64,000 nt of DNA from Halopseudomonas xinjiangensis (GTDB taxonomy: Bacteria; Pseudomonadota; Gammaproteobacteria; Pseudomonadales; Pseudomonadaceae): NCBI RefSeq assembly GCF_900104945.1, contig NZ_LT629736.1, positions 434,001 to 498,000 of the forward strand, read 5' to 3'. The notes below the pieces were generated by a model, which was not told where the DNA came from, searched no databases, and was given only the letters and a program-made list of their open reading frames with translations. A program made the translations under genes and the position numbers. This document shows, in pieces, positions 29,296 through 39,193 of the stretch (its first letter is position 1; each line of letters starts with the position of its first letter).

Positions 29296-30657
29296 ATGCA
29301 CCTGCATATTCTCGGTATCTGCGGCACCTTCATGGGCTCCCTGGCGCTGCTGGCGCGCGAGCTTGGACACACCGTCAGCGGTTCCGATGCCAACGTCTAT
29401 CCGCCGATGAGTACCCAGCTTGAGGCGCAGGGTATTTCCCTGATGGAAGGCTATCGTGCCGAGCACCTGGACCCTGCTCCGGACCTGGTGGTGATCGGTA
29501 ATGCCCTGTCACGCGGTAACCCGGCGGTCGAGCATGTTCTCGACAAAGGCCTGCCGTACGTGTCCGGTCCCGAGTGGCTGGCGCGACATGTGTTGCAGGA
29601 CCGTTGGGTGCTGGCCGTCGCCGGCACCCACGGCAAGACCACCACATCGAGCCTGCTGGCGTGGATCCTTGAACATGCCGGCATGGCGCCCGGGTTTCTC
29701 ATTGGCGGGGTGCCGCAGAATTTCGGGATTTCCGCGCGTTTGGGGGACACTCCGTTTTTCGTCGTCGAAGCCGATGAATACGACAGCGCGTTCTTCGACA
29801 AGCGCTCGAAGTTCGTCCACTACCGGCCGCGCACGGCAATCCTCAATAACCTCGAGTTCGACCACGCCGATATCTTTCCCGACCTGGCAGCCATCGAACG
29901 GCAGTTTCATCATCTGGTGCGCACTGTTCCGGCGTCCGGACTGATCATTCATCCGCAGCAGGACGAAGCGCTGCAGCGAGTTATCGGGATGGGCTGCTGG
30001 ACGCCTCGGCAAACCACCGGCGAGGGTGGACAGTGGCAGGCGCGGTTGCTCGAGGCGGACGGGTCGCGCTTCGAAGTGTTGCTCGACGGCAAGAGCGTAG
30101 GCGAGGCGCACTGGGAGCAAACCGGGGCGCATAGCGTAGCCAATGCGTTGGTAGCCCTCGCCGCGGCTCGTCATGTAGGCGTAACACCGGAGCAGGGCCT
30201 CGCGGCGCTGCCAGCGTTTCGCAGCGCCAAACGCCGGATGGAAAAGCTGGGCGAGATCAACGGCATCGTCGTCTATGACGACTTCGCCCATCATCCTACG
30301 GCCATTGCTACCACGCTGGCCGGTCTGCGCGCTCGGGTAGGCGATGCGAAGCTATTGGCGATCATCGAACCCCGGTCCAATACCATGCGGCTGGGTAGCC
30401 ACATGCAAGCGCTGCCCGACAGTGTTGCGCAGGCCAGCGAGGTAATCTGGTATCAGCCCGAAGGGCTGGACTGGTCGCTGGAAGGCGTTGTCGGGGCCAG
30501 CCCTGTGACGGCGCGAGTCGAGACCAGCATCGAGCGAATCATCGAACAGGTGGTTGCCAATGCCGAACCGGGAACGCACATCGTCATAATGAGCAATGGC
30601 GGCTTCGCCGGCATTCATCAGCGGTTGGTACGCGCCTTGGAGGCCAAGCATGGCTGA
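29296..30657 (+). CDS. mpl: UDP-N-acetylmuramate:L-Ala-gamma-D-Glu-meso-DAP ligase
   Basis: Peptidoglycan recycling ligase that joins recovered murein tripeptide directly to UDP-MurNAc. 453 residues: Rossmann N-domain ([20 protein letters not shown]), Mur ligase P-loop [20 protein letters not shown] at about 108-127, [30 protein letters not shown] in the C-terminal part. The segment [17 protein letters not shown] separates Mpl from MurC. The start at 29296 is fixed by homology. The stop overlaps the ubiX start by 8 bases, as in other pseudomonads. Confidence 0.96.
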   Translation: MHLHILGICGTFMGSLALLARELGHTVSGSDANVYPPMSTQLEAQGISLMEGYRAEHLDPAPDLVVIGNALSRGNPAVEHVLDKGLPYVSGPEWLARHVLQDRWVLAVAGTHGKTTTSSLLAWILEHAGMAPGFLIGGVPQNFGISARLGDTPFFVVEADEYDSAFFDKRSKFVHYRPRTAILNNLEFDHADIFPDLAAIERQFHHLVRTVPASGLIIHPQQDEALQRVIGMGCWTPRQTTGEGGQWQARLLEADGSRFEVLLDGKSVGEAHWEQTGAHSVANALVALAAARHVGVTPEQGLAALPAFRSAKRRMEKLGEINGIVVYDDFAHHPTAIATTLAGLRARVGDAKLLAIIEPRSNTMRLGSHMQALPDSVAQASEVIWYQPEGLDWSLEGVVGASPVTARVETSIERIIEQVVANAEPGTHIVIMSNGGFAGIHQRLVRALEAKHG

Positions 30658-31255
30658 GCGGCGCGTCACGCTTGCGGTAACCGGGGCGTCGGGGGCGCAA
30701 TACGCGTTGCGCCTGCTCGAGTGTCTGGTACGCGCCGATGTACAGGTTTCGTTTCTGATCTCGCAGGCCGCGCAGCTGGTAATGGCAACTGAAACGGACG
30801 TTGAGCTTCCGGCCAAGCCCCAGGCGATGGAACGCTTTCTGACCGAGCGCTACCAGGCTCAGCCGGGCCAGATCAGGGTGTATGGCAAACAGGACTGGAT
30901 GGCGCCCGTCGCCTCCGGATCCGGAGCGCCGAGTGCAATGGTGGTCTGCCCATGCTCCACTGGTAGCTTGTCCGCGATCGCCACCGGTGCCAGCAATAAT
31001 CTGATCGAACGCGCCGCGGACGTTGCATTGAAGGAGCGGCGCAAGCTGATTCTGGTGCCGAGAGAGGCGCCGTATTCAACGGTGCACCTGGAAAACATGC
31101 TCAAGCTGAGCCAGATGGGGGCTGTGATCCTGCCGGCGAGCCCGGGGTTCTACCATAAGCCGCAGAGCATCGACGATATGATCGACTTCGTTGTCGCGCG
31201 CATTCTCAACCAGTTGGAACTGCCCCAGCAGCTGCTGCCGGCCTGGGGCGAGTAG
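30650..31255 (+). CDS. ubiX: Flavin prenyltransferase UbiX
   Basis: Makes prenylated FMN from FMN and dimethylallyl phosphate, the cofactor of UbiD decarboxylase in ubiquinone synthesis. 201 residues with [21 protein letters not shown] at the FMN site, [33 protein letters not shown] motif (about 98-126), [20 protein letters not shown], and [13 protein letters not shown]. The ATG at 30650 lies inside the end of mpl (8-base overlap), implying translational coupling. Confidence 0.96.
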   Translation: MAERRVTLAVTGASGAQYALRLLECLVRADVQVSFLISQAAQLVMATETDVELPAKPQAMERFLTERYQAQPGQIRVYGKQDWMAPVASGSGAPSAMVVCPCSTGSLSAIATGASNNLIERAADVALKERRKLILVPREAPYSTVHLENMLKLSQMGAVILPASPGFYHKPQSIDDMIDFVVARILNQLELPQQLLPAWGE

Positions 31256-31276
31256 ACCGGGCTGCTTCGCCCGGTC
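31255..31276. terminator. Hairpin between convergent ubiX and maoC-like genes
   Basis: GACCGGGC and GCCCGGTC form a perfect 8-bp stem around TGCTTC, starting on the last base of ubiX and ending 6 bases before the end of the convergent gene. There is no T run on either side, so it may be a bidirectional 3'-end protector or weak terminator. Confidence 0.45.
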
Positions 31277-31282
31277 GGATCC

Positions 31283-31738
31283 TCAAACGAAGTACAGGCT
31301 CAGGCCTTCAGCGATGAACGCCGGCTTGTCCACACCCTCGATCTCCAGGGTGTTCTTGGCCTTGATCAGCCACTGGCCGGGGTTCTTCTCGGTCACATCC
31401 AGCACCTGAACGTTCAAGCGCACCCGCGAACCGACGCGTACCGGCTGGATGAAGCGCAGGCTGTCCAGGCCATAATTGACCGCCATCTTCAGGCCCTCGG
31501 GCCGAATCAGAAGGCCCGCCGACAGTGACGGAATCAACGACAGCGACAGGAAACCATGGGCGATAGTGCCGCCGAACGGCGTCTGCTTGGCCTTTTCCTC
31601 GTCGATATGAATGAACTGATGGTCACCGGTGCATTCGGCGAACTGGTTGACGCGCTCCTGATCGATGGTCAGCCACTCGGAATGACCGAGGTCCTTGCCG
31701 ATGTAGGATTTGAGTTCGGAAACGGGGACGGCGCTCAT
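31283..31738 (-). CDS. MaoC-like hydratase/dehydratase
   Basis: 151 residues, single hot-dog domain of the MaoC/(R)-specific enoyl-CoA hydratase family (NodN-like branch). The hydratase motif FAECTGDHQFIHIDEEKAK at about 33-51 keeps the catalytic Asp and His, followed by GGTIAHGFLSLSLIPSL. Likely acts on acyl-CoA or acyl-thioester substrates; the exact one is not visible. The ATG at 31738 is preferred over 31750 because GGAGA lies 8 bases upstream of it (the longer form would read MENTMSAV). Convergent with ubiX, divergent from the LON-domain gene; transcribed alone. Confidence 0.88.
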   Translation of the reverse strand: MSAVPVSELKSYIGKDLGHSEWLTIDQERVNQFAECTGDHQFIHIDEEKAKQTPFGGTIAHGFLSLSLIPSLSAGLLIRPEGLKMAVNYGLDSLRFIQPVRVGSRVRLNVQVLDVTEKNPGQWLIKAKNTLEIEGVDKPAFIAEGLSLYFV

Positions 31739-31942
31739 GGTGTTCTCCATGTTCTGTTGTTGTGCAGCTCGATGCGAGCCGTGTTCGATTGGGGATGCTA
31801 CCCTCAACACAGGTTTCGGTGTGTCGTTGCCGCCATGTTTGCAAGGCCGTCTGGCAGGGTCAATCCTGCCGGGGCTGGATAGGTTTGCTGAATGACACGA
31901 CTGAATACGTAACCACTGCAAAGACGACTTTCCGATAGATCG

Positions 31943-32527
31943 ATGACAGACAAGATCGCACTTTTCCCGCTCAAAAGTATTCTCTTCCCCGGCTGCGTCC
32001 TGGACCTGCAGATTTTCGAGGCGCGCTACCTGGACATGATCAGCCGTTGCTTCAAGCGCGAGGAGGGGTTCGTCGTCGTTCCCCTCGAGTCGGGACCGGA
32101 GGCCGGCTCCGGCAATCTGCGCTTCAATGCGCTGGGCTGCGAAGCTCGCATCATCGACTGGCAGCAGCGCGATAACGGGCTGCTCGGCATCCGCGTGCAA
32201 GGCAGCAGACGTGTGCGGATAAGTGACGTCAGTGTCGCCGATGACGGGCTCATCGAAGCCCAGACGAGCTGGGTCGATGAGGCGGCTGACCAGCCGCTCG
32301 GCGCGGCGCAGGCGGACCTGCTGGCGCTGCGCGATAGCCTCATGCAGCATCCCATGGCCGCCAGCCTGGGATTGCCGCCTGTCGAAGACAGTCAGCAGCG
32401 TCTTGGTTATCAGTTGGCGTTTTTGCTGCCGTTTTCCCTCGAGCAGAAAACCGAGTTGCTGGCAACGGACGCGCCGGAGCGCCGTCTCGAGCTTATCGGC
32501 GACTGGCTGCAGGCCATGCAGTCATAG
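31943..32527 (+). CDS. LON N-terminal (substrate-binding) domain protein
   Basis: 194 residues with only the N-terminal substrate-binding domain of Lon: IALFPLKSILFPGCVLDLQIFEARYLDMI at about 5-33 is diagnostic. The AAA+ and protease domains are absent, and the length is normal for stand-alone LON-domain proteins, so this is not a fragment. Function unknown. The ATG at 31943 gives the expected N-terminus but has no clear Shine-Dalgarno. The stop overlaps the stop of the convergent DedA gene by 6 bases. Confidence 0.88.
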   Translation: MTDKIALFPLKSILFPGCVLDLQIFEARYLDMISRCFKREEGFVVVPLESGPEAGSGNLRFNALGCEARIIDWQQRDNGLLGIRVQGSRRVRISDVSVADDGLIEAQTSWVDEAADQPLGAAQADLLALRDSLMQHPMAASLGLPPVEDSQQRLGYQLAFLLPFSLEQKTELLATDAPERRLELIGDWLQAMQS

Positions 32528-33772
32528 CCAGCCGGGCGAGGTGACCAGCGTCAGCAAGGCGGCTACCGCCGGCCAGGCTGGCAGAGCCAGGCGCAGCCAG
32601 CGCGGCATGGGTTCCAGAGGAGCCCCGCGCTCGACCAGCCACAGCGCAAGGCTCGCGGCGAAGCCCGCCTGAAGCAGCGCGGATAAGGCTGTCAGCGGCG
32701 AAATGTCAGGCGGCGTAAGCGCGGCGGTGATCACTATCACCAACAGCGGCGCGCAATACAGTCCCCAGCTCATCCGTATCCAGAAACCCTGGTCACGGTT
32801 GCACAAGATGGTAATAGCCAGCACCAGGCTTAGCGTCAGCGACACGATAGATGCCTCGCCAGCGGTACCTGGCGTCCAGCCGACTGCCAAAGCGCTGGCA
32901 AACGTCAATAAAATATACGCGAGTTGCCGCCATTGAGCCGTGAGGAGCAGCGCAAGCCCCGGGCCGGCGGTGAGCAGCAACATGAAAAACGGCTCATCAA
33001 ACGGAGCCAGTAGTTTTCTCATGATGCCCGACACTCCGGTACCTGGCTGCTGCAGCCAGGTGGTTACCGTGGCGTCGAATATGCCCAGCCAGGGATTCGC
33101 CAGGATCAGCGCGGCCAGACCGGCCAGGCTGAGGGCGGCGGCGATCAAGGGTGCCCAGCGCTCCTGCGTACGAAAGGCCATCAGCGCCAACGCTGCCAGT
33201 CCGACGAAGCCGCCGAGCAGCCCCAGCGCCTGGGTCCAGAAGAACTCCGGAACCGGCCATTTCAGTGCGTTGCCCGTGATGTATCCCGGGAGCAGGTAGG
33301 CCGGCGCCCATAGCGCCGCAGACACCACGTTGATCGCAACGAAGCGCAGCACAGGCATATCGAACATACCCGCTACCAGCGGGATGATCGGCCGGATGGG
33401 GCCGACGAAGCGGCCTATCAGCACGCTCAGCACGCCGTAACGGCGAAAGAAGCCCTCGCCGCTGTCAATCCACTGCGGATGCTTGCGAAACAGGCCGATC
33501 CGGCGGATATCCTGGTGAAAAATGCGCCCGAGGGCGAAGCTGATCATGTCCCCGCACACCGCTCCAGCGAAAGCCCAGAGCAATACGCCGGTCAGACCCA
33601 GCTGCGCGCCGCCAGCGAGGGCGGAAGCGGCGAACAGCAGCGCCACGCCGGGCACGACAATGCCCGCGATGGCCAGCGACTCAAGTAGGGAGATGAGGAA
33701 GATAGCCGGGCCCAGCCAGCGAATGTGTCCGGAGAGCCAGGCGATGATATCGCCGGTCAGGCCTCCTTCCAT
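32522..33772 (-). CDS. DedA (VTT) membrane protein fused to a degenerate PAP2-like domain
   Basis: 416 residues. The N-terminal half (about 1-200) is a DedA/VTT protein: LESLAIAGIVVPGVALLFAA, then the signature GRFVGPIRPIIPLVAGMFDM at about 117-136. DedA proteins move phospholipids or undecaprenyl phosphate across the inner membrane. The C-terminal half (about 215-416) has the layout of a PAP2 phosphatase (ANPWLGIFDATVTTWLQQPG, FDEPFFMLLLTAGPGLALLL), but where PSGH is expected it reads GTAGEAS, and no SRxxxxxH motif is seen, so it should be catalytically dead. Its start overlaps the end of the upstream mpg gene by 16 bases; its stop overlaps the convergent LON-domain gene. Fused function unknown. 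Confidence 0.85.
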   Translation of the reverse strand: MEGGLTGDIIAWLSGHIRWLGPAIFLISLLESLAIAGIVVPGVALLFAASALAGGAQLGLTGVLLWAFAGAVCGDMISFALGRIFHQDIRRIGLFRKHPQWIDSGEGFFRRYGVLSVLIGRFVGPIRPIIPLVAGMFDMPVLRFVAINVVSAALWAPAYLLPGYITGNALKWPVPEFFWTQALGLLGGFVGLAALALMAFRTQERWAPLIAAALSLAGLAALILANPWLGIFDATVTTWLQQPGTGVSGIMRKLLAPFDEPFFMLLLTAGPGLALLLTAQWRQLAYILLTFASALAVGWTPGTAGEASIVSLTLSLVLAITILCNRDQGFWIRMSWGLYCAPLLVIVITAALTPPDISPLTALSALLQAGFAASLALWLVERGAPLEPMPRWLRLALPAWPAVAALLTLVTSPGWL

Positions 33773-34470
33773 ACGGCTCCGCCCTCGAGCAATTGATAGT
33801 GCTCGCCTTCCAGCCGAGTGCGGCCCAGCGGGGATTTGGTGCAGTGGCGCGCGTGCTCGGCATCGACGAAGCGGTAGGGCAAGTGCTCGTCACGCCCCGT
33901 CGGGATGCCCAGGCGGGTTGTCTGGATGATCTGCGTGGGCTCCAGGCCGGCATCGTCGACGAAGAATTCGGCAGGGTCGAAACCGCGAGCGTTCCAGTCC
34001 GGCACCTTCAGATTCAGCGCGCTGCATAGCAACGTTTGCCCGGCGCAGAGTTTCTCCACCGGCCGCATCTGCCCGCTGCGCGCCGGATTGAGTTGCTGCA
34101 TCGTAGCGACGCTTTCCGGGCCGCTGACCACATCGACAAACGGGAAGGCGCTCTTGACCAGCACGGAATTGCCGGGGCCGGCAGCGCTGAAGTTGAGCGA
34201 GTCGCCGCCGCGTGCGTAGTACATGTAGATGGTTCCGCCGCCCTCGAACAAGGCGCGGCGGGTATGGGTATAGCCCAGCGATGCATGACTGCCGCGTTCA
34301 TCGAGCAGGTAGGCTTCGGTTTCGATGATCCGGGCCGACAGCCACACATCGCCATATCGGCGACGCAGCACCTTGCCAAGCAGGTCGATCGCGACCTGTC
34401 GCGCATCGCGGTCGAAGAAACTGTCCGGTAACGGTCGGGCCGAGGGCCAGGGTAGGGGTCTTTGCAACAT
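33757..34470 (-). CDS. mpg: DNA-3-methyladenine glycosylase (AAG/MPG family)
   Basis: Base-excision repair enzyme that removes alkylated purines. 237 residues. Typical motifs: [41 protein letters not shown] with the catalytic Glu of the ETEAY motif at about 51-55, and [18 protein letters not shown]. Single domain of normal length. The ATG is at 34470, 86 bases from the divergent proA. Its 3' end overlaps the start of the DedA gene, so the two form an operon. Gene symbols for bacterial members are not standard. Confidence 0.92.
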   Translation of the reverse strand: MLQRPLPWPSARPLPDSFFDRDARQVAIDLLGKVLRRRYGDVWLSARIIETEAYLLDERGSHASLGYTHTRRALFEGGGTIYMYYARGGDSLNFSAAGPGNSVLVKSAFPFVDVVSGPESVATMQQLNPARSGQMRPVEKLCAGQTLLCSALNLKVPDWNARGFDPAEFFVDDAGLEPTQIIQTTRLGIPTGRDEHLPYRFVDAEHARHCTKSPLGRTRLEGEHYQLLEGGAVWKEA

Positions 34471-34517
34471 ATCCAGATCATAGCAGGTTCGCCCTGTCCA
34501 GCCCCTCTGGCGACCGG

Positions 34518-34523
34518 TATAAT
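34518..34523 (+). promoter_or_regulatory. -10 element of the proA promoter
   Basis: Perfect TATAAT 33 bases before the proA ATG. The best -35 at 17-base spacing is TGTCCA (34495-34500), three matches of six. It is the likely entry point for the long proA-lipA gene run. Confidence 0.6.
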
Positions 34524-34556
34524 GCCGCTTTTGCTTCGCCAGACACTCGAGACAGG

Positions 34557-35822
34557 ATGAACACAGAGCAGATCTCCCAGTACATGACGAGCCTTGGACA
34601 GCAGGCGCGGAAGGCTTCGCGTGTCATCGCGCGGGCCACCACTGCGACCAAGAACCACGCGTTGCTGGCCACTGCCGATGCCATCGCTGCGTCCGCGGAT
34701 GAACTGATCCGGGCCAATGCGCTGGATCTGCAGGCCGGACGTGACAACGGCCTGGACGAGGCCATGCTCGATCGCCTCGCACTGACCCCGGCCCGGCTCG
34801 ATACGATGATCGAAGGGTTGCGGCAGGTGGCGGCATTGCCCGATCCCATAGGTTCGATCCGTGACATGAAGTTTCTGCCGTCGGGCATCCAGGTCGGGCG
34901 CATGCGGGTACCGCTTGGCGTGATCGGCATCATCTACGAATCGCGGCCGAATGTGACCGTCGAGGCGGCGAGTCTGTGTCTCAAGTCCGGCAACGCCTGT
35001 ATCCTGCGTGGCGGTTCGGAGTCGATTCATTCGAATCAGGCGATTGCTCAGTGTTTGCGGCAAGGGCTGGATGCAGCCGGTCTGCCGCAATCGGTGGTAC
35101 AGGTCGTGGAAACCACCGATCGCGCCGCGGTTGGTGAATTGATCACCATGCCCGATTATGTCGACGTCATCGTTCCGCGGGGCGGGAAAGGCCTGATCGA
35201 GCGGATCAGTCGGGATGCCAAGGTGCCGGTAATCAAGCACCTGGATGGCATCTGCCACGTGTATGTCGATGATCGCGCGGACATGGACAAGGCCGAGGCG
35301 ATTGCCTTGAACTCCAAGACCCACCGCTACGGCGTGTGCAATGCCATGGAGACTCTGCTGGTTCATCGCGCGGTCGCCGATGTCTTCCTGCCACGCATGG
35401 CGCGTCGCTATGCTGAGAAACAGGTCGAGCTGCGGGGTTGTCCGGTTACCTGCTCGATCCTGCCCGAAGCTGTGGCAGCGACCGAGGCGGACTGGACCAC
35501 CGAGTACCTTGCGCCGATTCTGGCGATACGTGTGGTGGACGATATGGACGCGGCGATAGGCCATATAAACACCTACAGTTCGCAGCATACCGATGCGATG
35601 GTGTCGGAAGATTTCACCCGGGCGAGGCGTTTCCTTGCCGAGGTCGACTCGAGCTCGGTGATGATCAACGCCTCGACCCGTTTCGCTGACGGCTTCGAAT
35701 ATGGCCTGGGGGCCGAAATCGGCATCTCCACCGACAAGATTCATGCCCGCGGGCCGGTTGGTCTGGAAGGACTGACCAGCGAAAAATACGTCGTGTTCGG
35801 CGACGGACATATCCGCCAGTGA
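34557..35822 (+). CDS. proA: Gamma-glutamyl phosphate reductase
   Basis: Second step of proline synthesis: NADPH-dependent reduction of gamma-glutamyl phosphate to glutamate semialdehyde. 421 residues, aldehyde dehydrogenase fold. [20 protein letters not shown] at about 119-138, [11 protein letters not shown], and the catalytic Cys region [13 protein letters not shown]; the C-terminal [19 protein letters not shown] is typical. The ATG at 34557 follows GACAGG closely. First gene of the colinear 11 kb run; nadD follows after 7 bases. Confidence 0.97.
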   Translation: MNTEQISQYMTSLGQQARKASRVIARATTATKNHALLATADAIAASADELIRANALDLQAGRDNGLDEAMLDRLALTPARLDTMIEGLRQVAALPDPIGSIRDMKFLPSGIQVGRMRVPLGVIGIIYESRPNVTVEAASLCLKSGNACILRGGSESIHSNQAIAQCLRQGLDAAGLPQSVVQVVETTDRAAVGELITMPDYVDVIVPRGGKGLIERISRDAKVPVIKHLDGICHVYVDDRADMDKAEAIALNSKTHRYGVCNAMETLLVHRAVADVFLPRMARRYAEKQVELRGCPVTCSILPEAVAATEADWTTEYLAPILAIRVVDDMDAAIGHINTYSSQHTDAMVSEDFTRARRFLAEVDSSSVMINASTRFADGFEYGLGAEIGISTDKIHARGPVGLEGLTSEKYVVFGDGHIRQ

Positions 35823-35829
35823 TGGCGCA

Positions 35830-36468
35830 ATGAGCCGCCGCGTCGGCTTACTCGGGGGAACCTTCGACCCGGTGCACAACGGCCATCTGCGTAGCGCCCT
35901 GGAGGTTCGCGAGTGGCTGGCGCTGGATGAGCTGCGGCTGGTGCCAAGTGCGCGGCCACCGCATCGAGCGATCCCCGGGGCAAATGCTGAGCAGCGCCTG
36001 GACATGGTTCGCCTGGCTGTGCAGGGCGATACGGGCCTGCAGGTCGATGATCGCGAACTGCTCCGTGAGCGGCCGTCGTACACGGTCGAGACGCTGGAGT
36101 CGATACGCACCGAGCTCGGGTCGGATGCCGTCGTGTTTTTCATACTGGGTTGGGACGCGTTCTGTGCGCTCCCGACCTGGCATCGCTGGGGCGAGCTTCT
36201 CGATCTGTGCAGCCTGGTCGTGCTGCAGCGCCCGGATTACGACCTGGAAGTGCCCGAAGTGCTGAAGGATTTGCTGGCGGCTCGTAGTGTGACTGATCCG
36301 GGCCAGGCCTGCGCCAGCTTTGGAGAAATCATGCCGCTGGTGCAAACACCTCTGGCCATTTCCGCGACTCACATCCGCTCGCTCCTGGCAGAGCGTCGTT
36401 CTCCCCGCTTCCTGTTGCCCGATGCGGTGCTTGACTATATTGAAACCAAAGGGCTTTACCGGCCCTGA
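35830..36468 (+). CDS. nadD: Nicotinate-mononucleotide adenylyltransferase
   Basis: Adenylates NaMN to deamido-NAD in NAD synthesis. 212 residues; nucleotidyltransferase motif [15 protein letters not shown] (about 9-23, HxGH) and [12 protein letters not shown] near the C-terminus are intact. Seven bases after proA and 19 before rsfS, the order usual in pseudomonads. Confidence 0.97.
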   Translation: MSRRVGLLGGTFDPVHNGHLRSALEVREWLALDELRLVPSARPPHRAIPGANAEQRLDMVRLAVQGDTGLQVDDRELLRERPSYTVETLESIRTELGSDAVVFFILGWDAFCALPTWHRWGELLDLCSLVVLQRPDYDLEVPEVLKDLLAARSVTDPGQACASFGEIMPLVQTPLAISATHIRSLLAERRSPRFLLPDAVLDYIETKGLYRP

Positions 36469-36487
36469 CTTGAGGATTTGATTCCGA

Positions 36488-36847
36488 ATGCAGATTGATG
36501 ACCTTATCAAGCTTGTCGAAGATGCCCTGGCCGAAATGAAGGCCAAGGATGTCGTGCGTATCGACGTGCACGAACTGACCAGCGTGACCGATTACATGAT
36601 CATCGCCAGCGGTACATCCAGCCGGCATGTTGGCTCGCTCAGCGACAACGTCGTGGAGAAGGCCAAGGCAGCAGGACGGCAACCGCTGGGCGTTGAAGGC
36701 AAGGAGTCCGGTGAATGGGTTCTGGTCGACCTTGGCGACATCGTCGTGCACGTCATGCAGCCCGCCACTCGTCAGTTTTATGACCTGGAGCGGCTGTGGC
36801 AGAGTGCCGAGTCGCGGCGGGCGCAGCAGCAAGAGTCAGTCGAGTAA
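36488..36847 (+). CDS. rsfS: Ribosome silencing factor RsfS
   Basis: 119-residue Iojap family protein that binds L14 and blocks subunit joining in starved cells. [26 protein letters not shown] at about 23-48 (signature split over the central sheet), [16 protein letters not shown] and [11 protein letters not shown] are all conserved. Adjacent rlmH acts on the same ribosome region of the life cycle, a widely conserved pairing. Confidence 0.97.
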   Translation: MQIDDLIKLVEDALAEMKAKDVVRIDVHELTSVTDYMIIASGTSSRHVGSLSDNVVEKAKAAGRQPLGVEGKESGEWVLVDLGDIVVHVMQPATRQFYDLERLWQSAESRRAQQQESVE

Positions 36848-36853
36848 TCCGGG

Positions 36854-37321
36854 TTGCGTATCCGCCTGGTCAGCGTGGCGTCGCGGATGCCGCGCTGGGT
36901 GGAGGAAGGCTACCAGGAATACGCCAAGCGTCTGCCCGCTGATCTGTCGCTGGAACTGGTCGAAATACCACTTGCAACCCGTGGCAAGAATGCCGATATT
37001 GCCAGGCTGATGCGGCGCGAGGGCGAGCAGATGCTGGCCGCGGTGCAACCGGGCGACCGGGTGGTGACGCTGGAAGTGACAGGCAAGCCCTGGTCGACTG
37101 AGCAACTGGCACAGGAGCTGGAGCGCTGGCGGCTGGAGGCTCGCAACGTCAACCTGATGGTAGGGGGCCCGGAAGGGCTCGCCGAACAGGTAGCGGCGAA
37201 GAGCGAACAGCGCTGGTCACTGTCACCCCTGACGCTGCCCCATCCTTTGGTACGTATCGTGCTTGCTGAACAGATTTATCGTGCCTGGACCATTCTGAAC
37301 CGACACCCCTACCACAAGTGA
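36854..37321 (+). CDS. rlmH: 23S rRNA (pseudouridine-1915-N3)-methyltransferase RlmH
   Basis: SPOUT methyltransferase that methylates pseudouridine 1915 in assembled 70S ribosomes. 155 residues, the exact family length. The start is TTG (36854), giving [20 protein letters not shown]; there is no better in-frame ATG. Motifs [10 protein letters not shown] and the C-terminal [20 protein letters not shown] form the SAM knot. Six bases after rsfS and 3 before mrdA. Confidence 0.96.
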   Translation: MRIRLVSVASRMPRWVEEGYQEYAKRLPADLSLELVEIPLATRGKNADIARLMRREGEQMLAAVQPGDRVVTLEVTGKPWSTEQLAQELERWRLEARNVNLMVGGPEGLAEQVAAKSEQRWSLSPLTLPHPLVRIVLAEQIYRAWTILNRHPYHK

Positions 37322-37324
37322 TAC

Positions 37325-39193
37325 ATGGCCAAGCCGATTCACCTCAAGGACCATTCCCTCGATGCCCGGATCGTCCAGCAGCGCGTCATCATTGCCGCGC
37401 TGGTGGTGGTGCTGATGCTCGCGGCGCTGGTGGCGCGCATGTATTACCTGCAGGTCACCCAGTTCGAGTATCACACCACGCTGTCGGAAAACAATCGTGT
37501 GCACGTGCAACCGATTCCGCCCGCGCGCGGCCGTATCTACGACCGCAACGGCAAGGTTCTGGCAGATAACCGTCCCAGCTTCAGTCTGAACATCACCCGC
37601 GAACGCGTGCCTGACCTGGCGGGCACCTTCGAGCTGTTGCAGGTGCTTCTCGCCTTGCCCGACGAGGATCTCGAACGATCGCGGAAACGTCTGATGCAGG
37701 CGCGGCGGCCATTCGAGTCGGTGCCGGTCATGTTCGAACTGACCGACGACCAGATTGCCCGTATCGCGGTGAACCAGTTCCGTCTGCCCGGGGTGGAAGT
37801 GCAGGCCAGCTTCGTTCGCCATTATCCCTACAGCAACCATTTCGCCCATGCGGTGGGCTACGTCGGCCGCATCAATGAAAAAGAGCTGCAGCGCATCGAT
37901 CCGGTGGCCTATGCCGGTACGCATTACATCGGCAAGACCGGCATCGAACGTTATTACGAGGATTTGTTGCACGGTACGGTCGGCTACGAAGAGGTCGAGA
38001 CCAACGCGCGCGGCCGAGTTCTACGCGTACTCAGGCGCACCGATCCGATATCCGGCAGCGACCTGACCCTGCACCTGGATTCGCGCTTGCAGGCGGTAGC
38101 CGAGCAGGCGCTGGGCGATCGTCGTGGCGCTGTAATTGCTATCGAGCCGGAAACCGGCGGGGTTCTCGCCTTCGTCAGCAAACCTGGATTCGATCCCAAC
38201 CTGTTCGTCACCGGTATCAGCTACAAGGACTACGGGGCGCTGCGCGACTCGCTGGACCAGCCACTGTTCAACCGCGTATTGCGCGGCCTCTATCCGCCAG
38301 GCTCGACGGTCAAGCAGATGGTGGCTCTGGCCGGGCTGGATTCCGGCGTGGTTGGGCGCGGCAATCGTGTCTTCGATCCTGGCTTCTATCAACTGCCCAA
38401 CCACAGCCACAAATACCGAAACTGGAATCGGGGTGGTGACGGCTGGGTGGACATGCGTCTGGCTATCGTTCGCTCCAACGACACCTATTTCTATGACCTC
38501 GCTCACAAGCTGGGAATCGACAGGCTGCACGACTATCTCAGCCGTTTCGGTCTCGGTACGCGTGTATCCATCGATATGTGGGAAGAGGCATCGGGTCTCA
38601 TGCCGTCGCGGGATTGGAAGCGTGGCGCGCGCAGGCAGCCTTGGTATCCGGGCGAAACGCTGATTACCGGTATCGGTCAGGGCTACATGCTGGCTTCGCC
38701 TCTACAACTGGCGCAGTCGGTCGCCCTGATTGCCAACCGGGGCGTATGGAAGCGGCCACGTCTGTTGATGAACGCCGAAGGCCAGGGACCTGATGAAAGC
38801 GATACTCCGCCGAACATCGTGTTGGAGAACCCTGACGACTGGCAATTCATCATCGACTCGATGCGTGATGTCATGCACGCGCCCAATGGTACGGCTCGCG
38901 CCGCTGCACTCGGCGCGCCTTACGAAATGGCTGGCAAGACCGGCACCGCCCAAGTCGTTGCCATCGCCCAGGGTGAGCGATACGACTCCAAGGCCCTGCA
39001 GGAACGCCATCGCGACCACGCCCTGTTCGTCGGCTTCGCTCCGGCGAACGATCCGCGCATCGCGATAGCGGTGATGGTCGAGAACGGCGAGTCGGGCGGC
39101 CGAGTCGCTGCGCCAGTGGCTCGTCAGGTGTTCGACGCATGGCTGCTGCCGGATCCTGAACCGGCTGAACTCACCGTGGAGACGCAACCATGA
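37325..39193 (+). CDS. mrdA: Penicillin-binding protein 2 (peptidoglycan transpeptidase)
   Basis: Class B PBP that cross-links peptidoglycan during rod elongation, working with RodA. 622 residues: one N-terminal membrane helix (VIIAALVVVLMLAALVARMY, about 22-41), the dimerisation domain with RGRIYDRNGKVLADNRPSF, and the transpeptidase domain with active-site Ser in PPGSTVKQM, the SND motif in RSNDTYFY, and KTG in MAGKTGTAQVV. All catalytic motifs intact. The stop overlaps the rodA start (ATGA). Confidence 0.97.
   Translation: MAKPIHLKDHSLDARIVQQRVIIAALVVVLMLAALVARMYYLQVTQFEYHTTLSENNRVHVQPIPPARGRIYDRNGKVLADNRPSFSLNITRERVPDLAGTFELLQVLLALPDEDLERSRKRLMQARRPFESVPVMFELTDDQIARIAVNQFRLPGVEVQASFVRHYPYSNHFAHAVGYVGRINEKELQRIDPVAYAGTHYIGKTGIERYYEDLLHGTVGYEEVETNARGRVLRVLRRTDPISGSDLTLHLDSRLQAVAEQALGDRRGAVIAIEPETGGVLAFVSKPGFDPNLFVTGISYKDYGALRDSLDQPLFNRVLRGLYPPGSTVKQMVALAGLDSGVVGRGNRVFDPGFYQLPNHSHKYRNWNRGGDGWVDMRLAIVRSNDTYFYDLAHKLGIDRLHDYLSRFGLGTRVSIDMWEEASGLMPSRDWKRGARRQPWYPGETLITGIGQGYMLASPLQLAQSVALIANRGVWKRPRLLMNAEGQGPDESDTPPNIVLENPDDWQFIIDSMRDVMHAPNGTARAAALGAPYEMAGKTGTAQVVAIAQGERYDSKALQERHRDHALFVGFAPANDPRIAIAVMVENGESGGRVAAPVARQVFDAWLLPDPEPAELTVETQP

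Noticed and set aside
34014-36143. 709-residue minus-strand frame opposite proA and nadD
   Set aside because: Shadow of two certain plus-strand genes and part of mpg in another frame; no recognisable motif.
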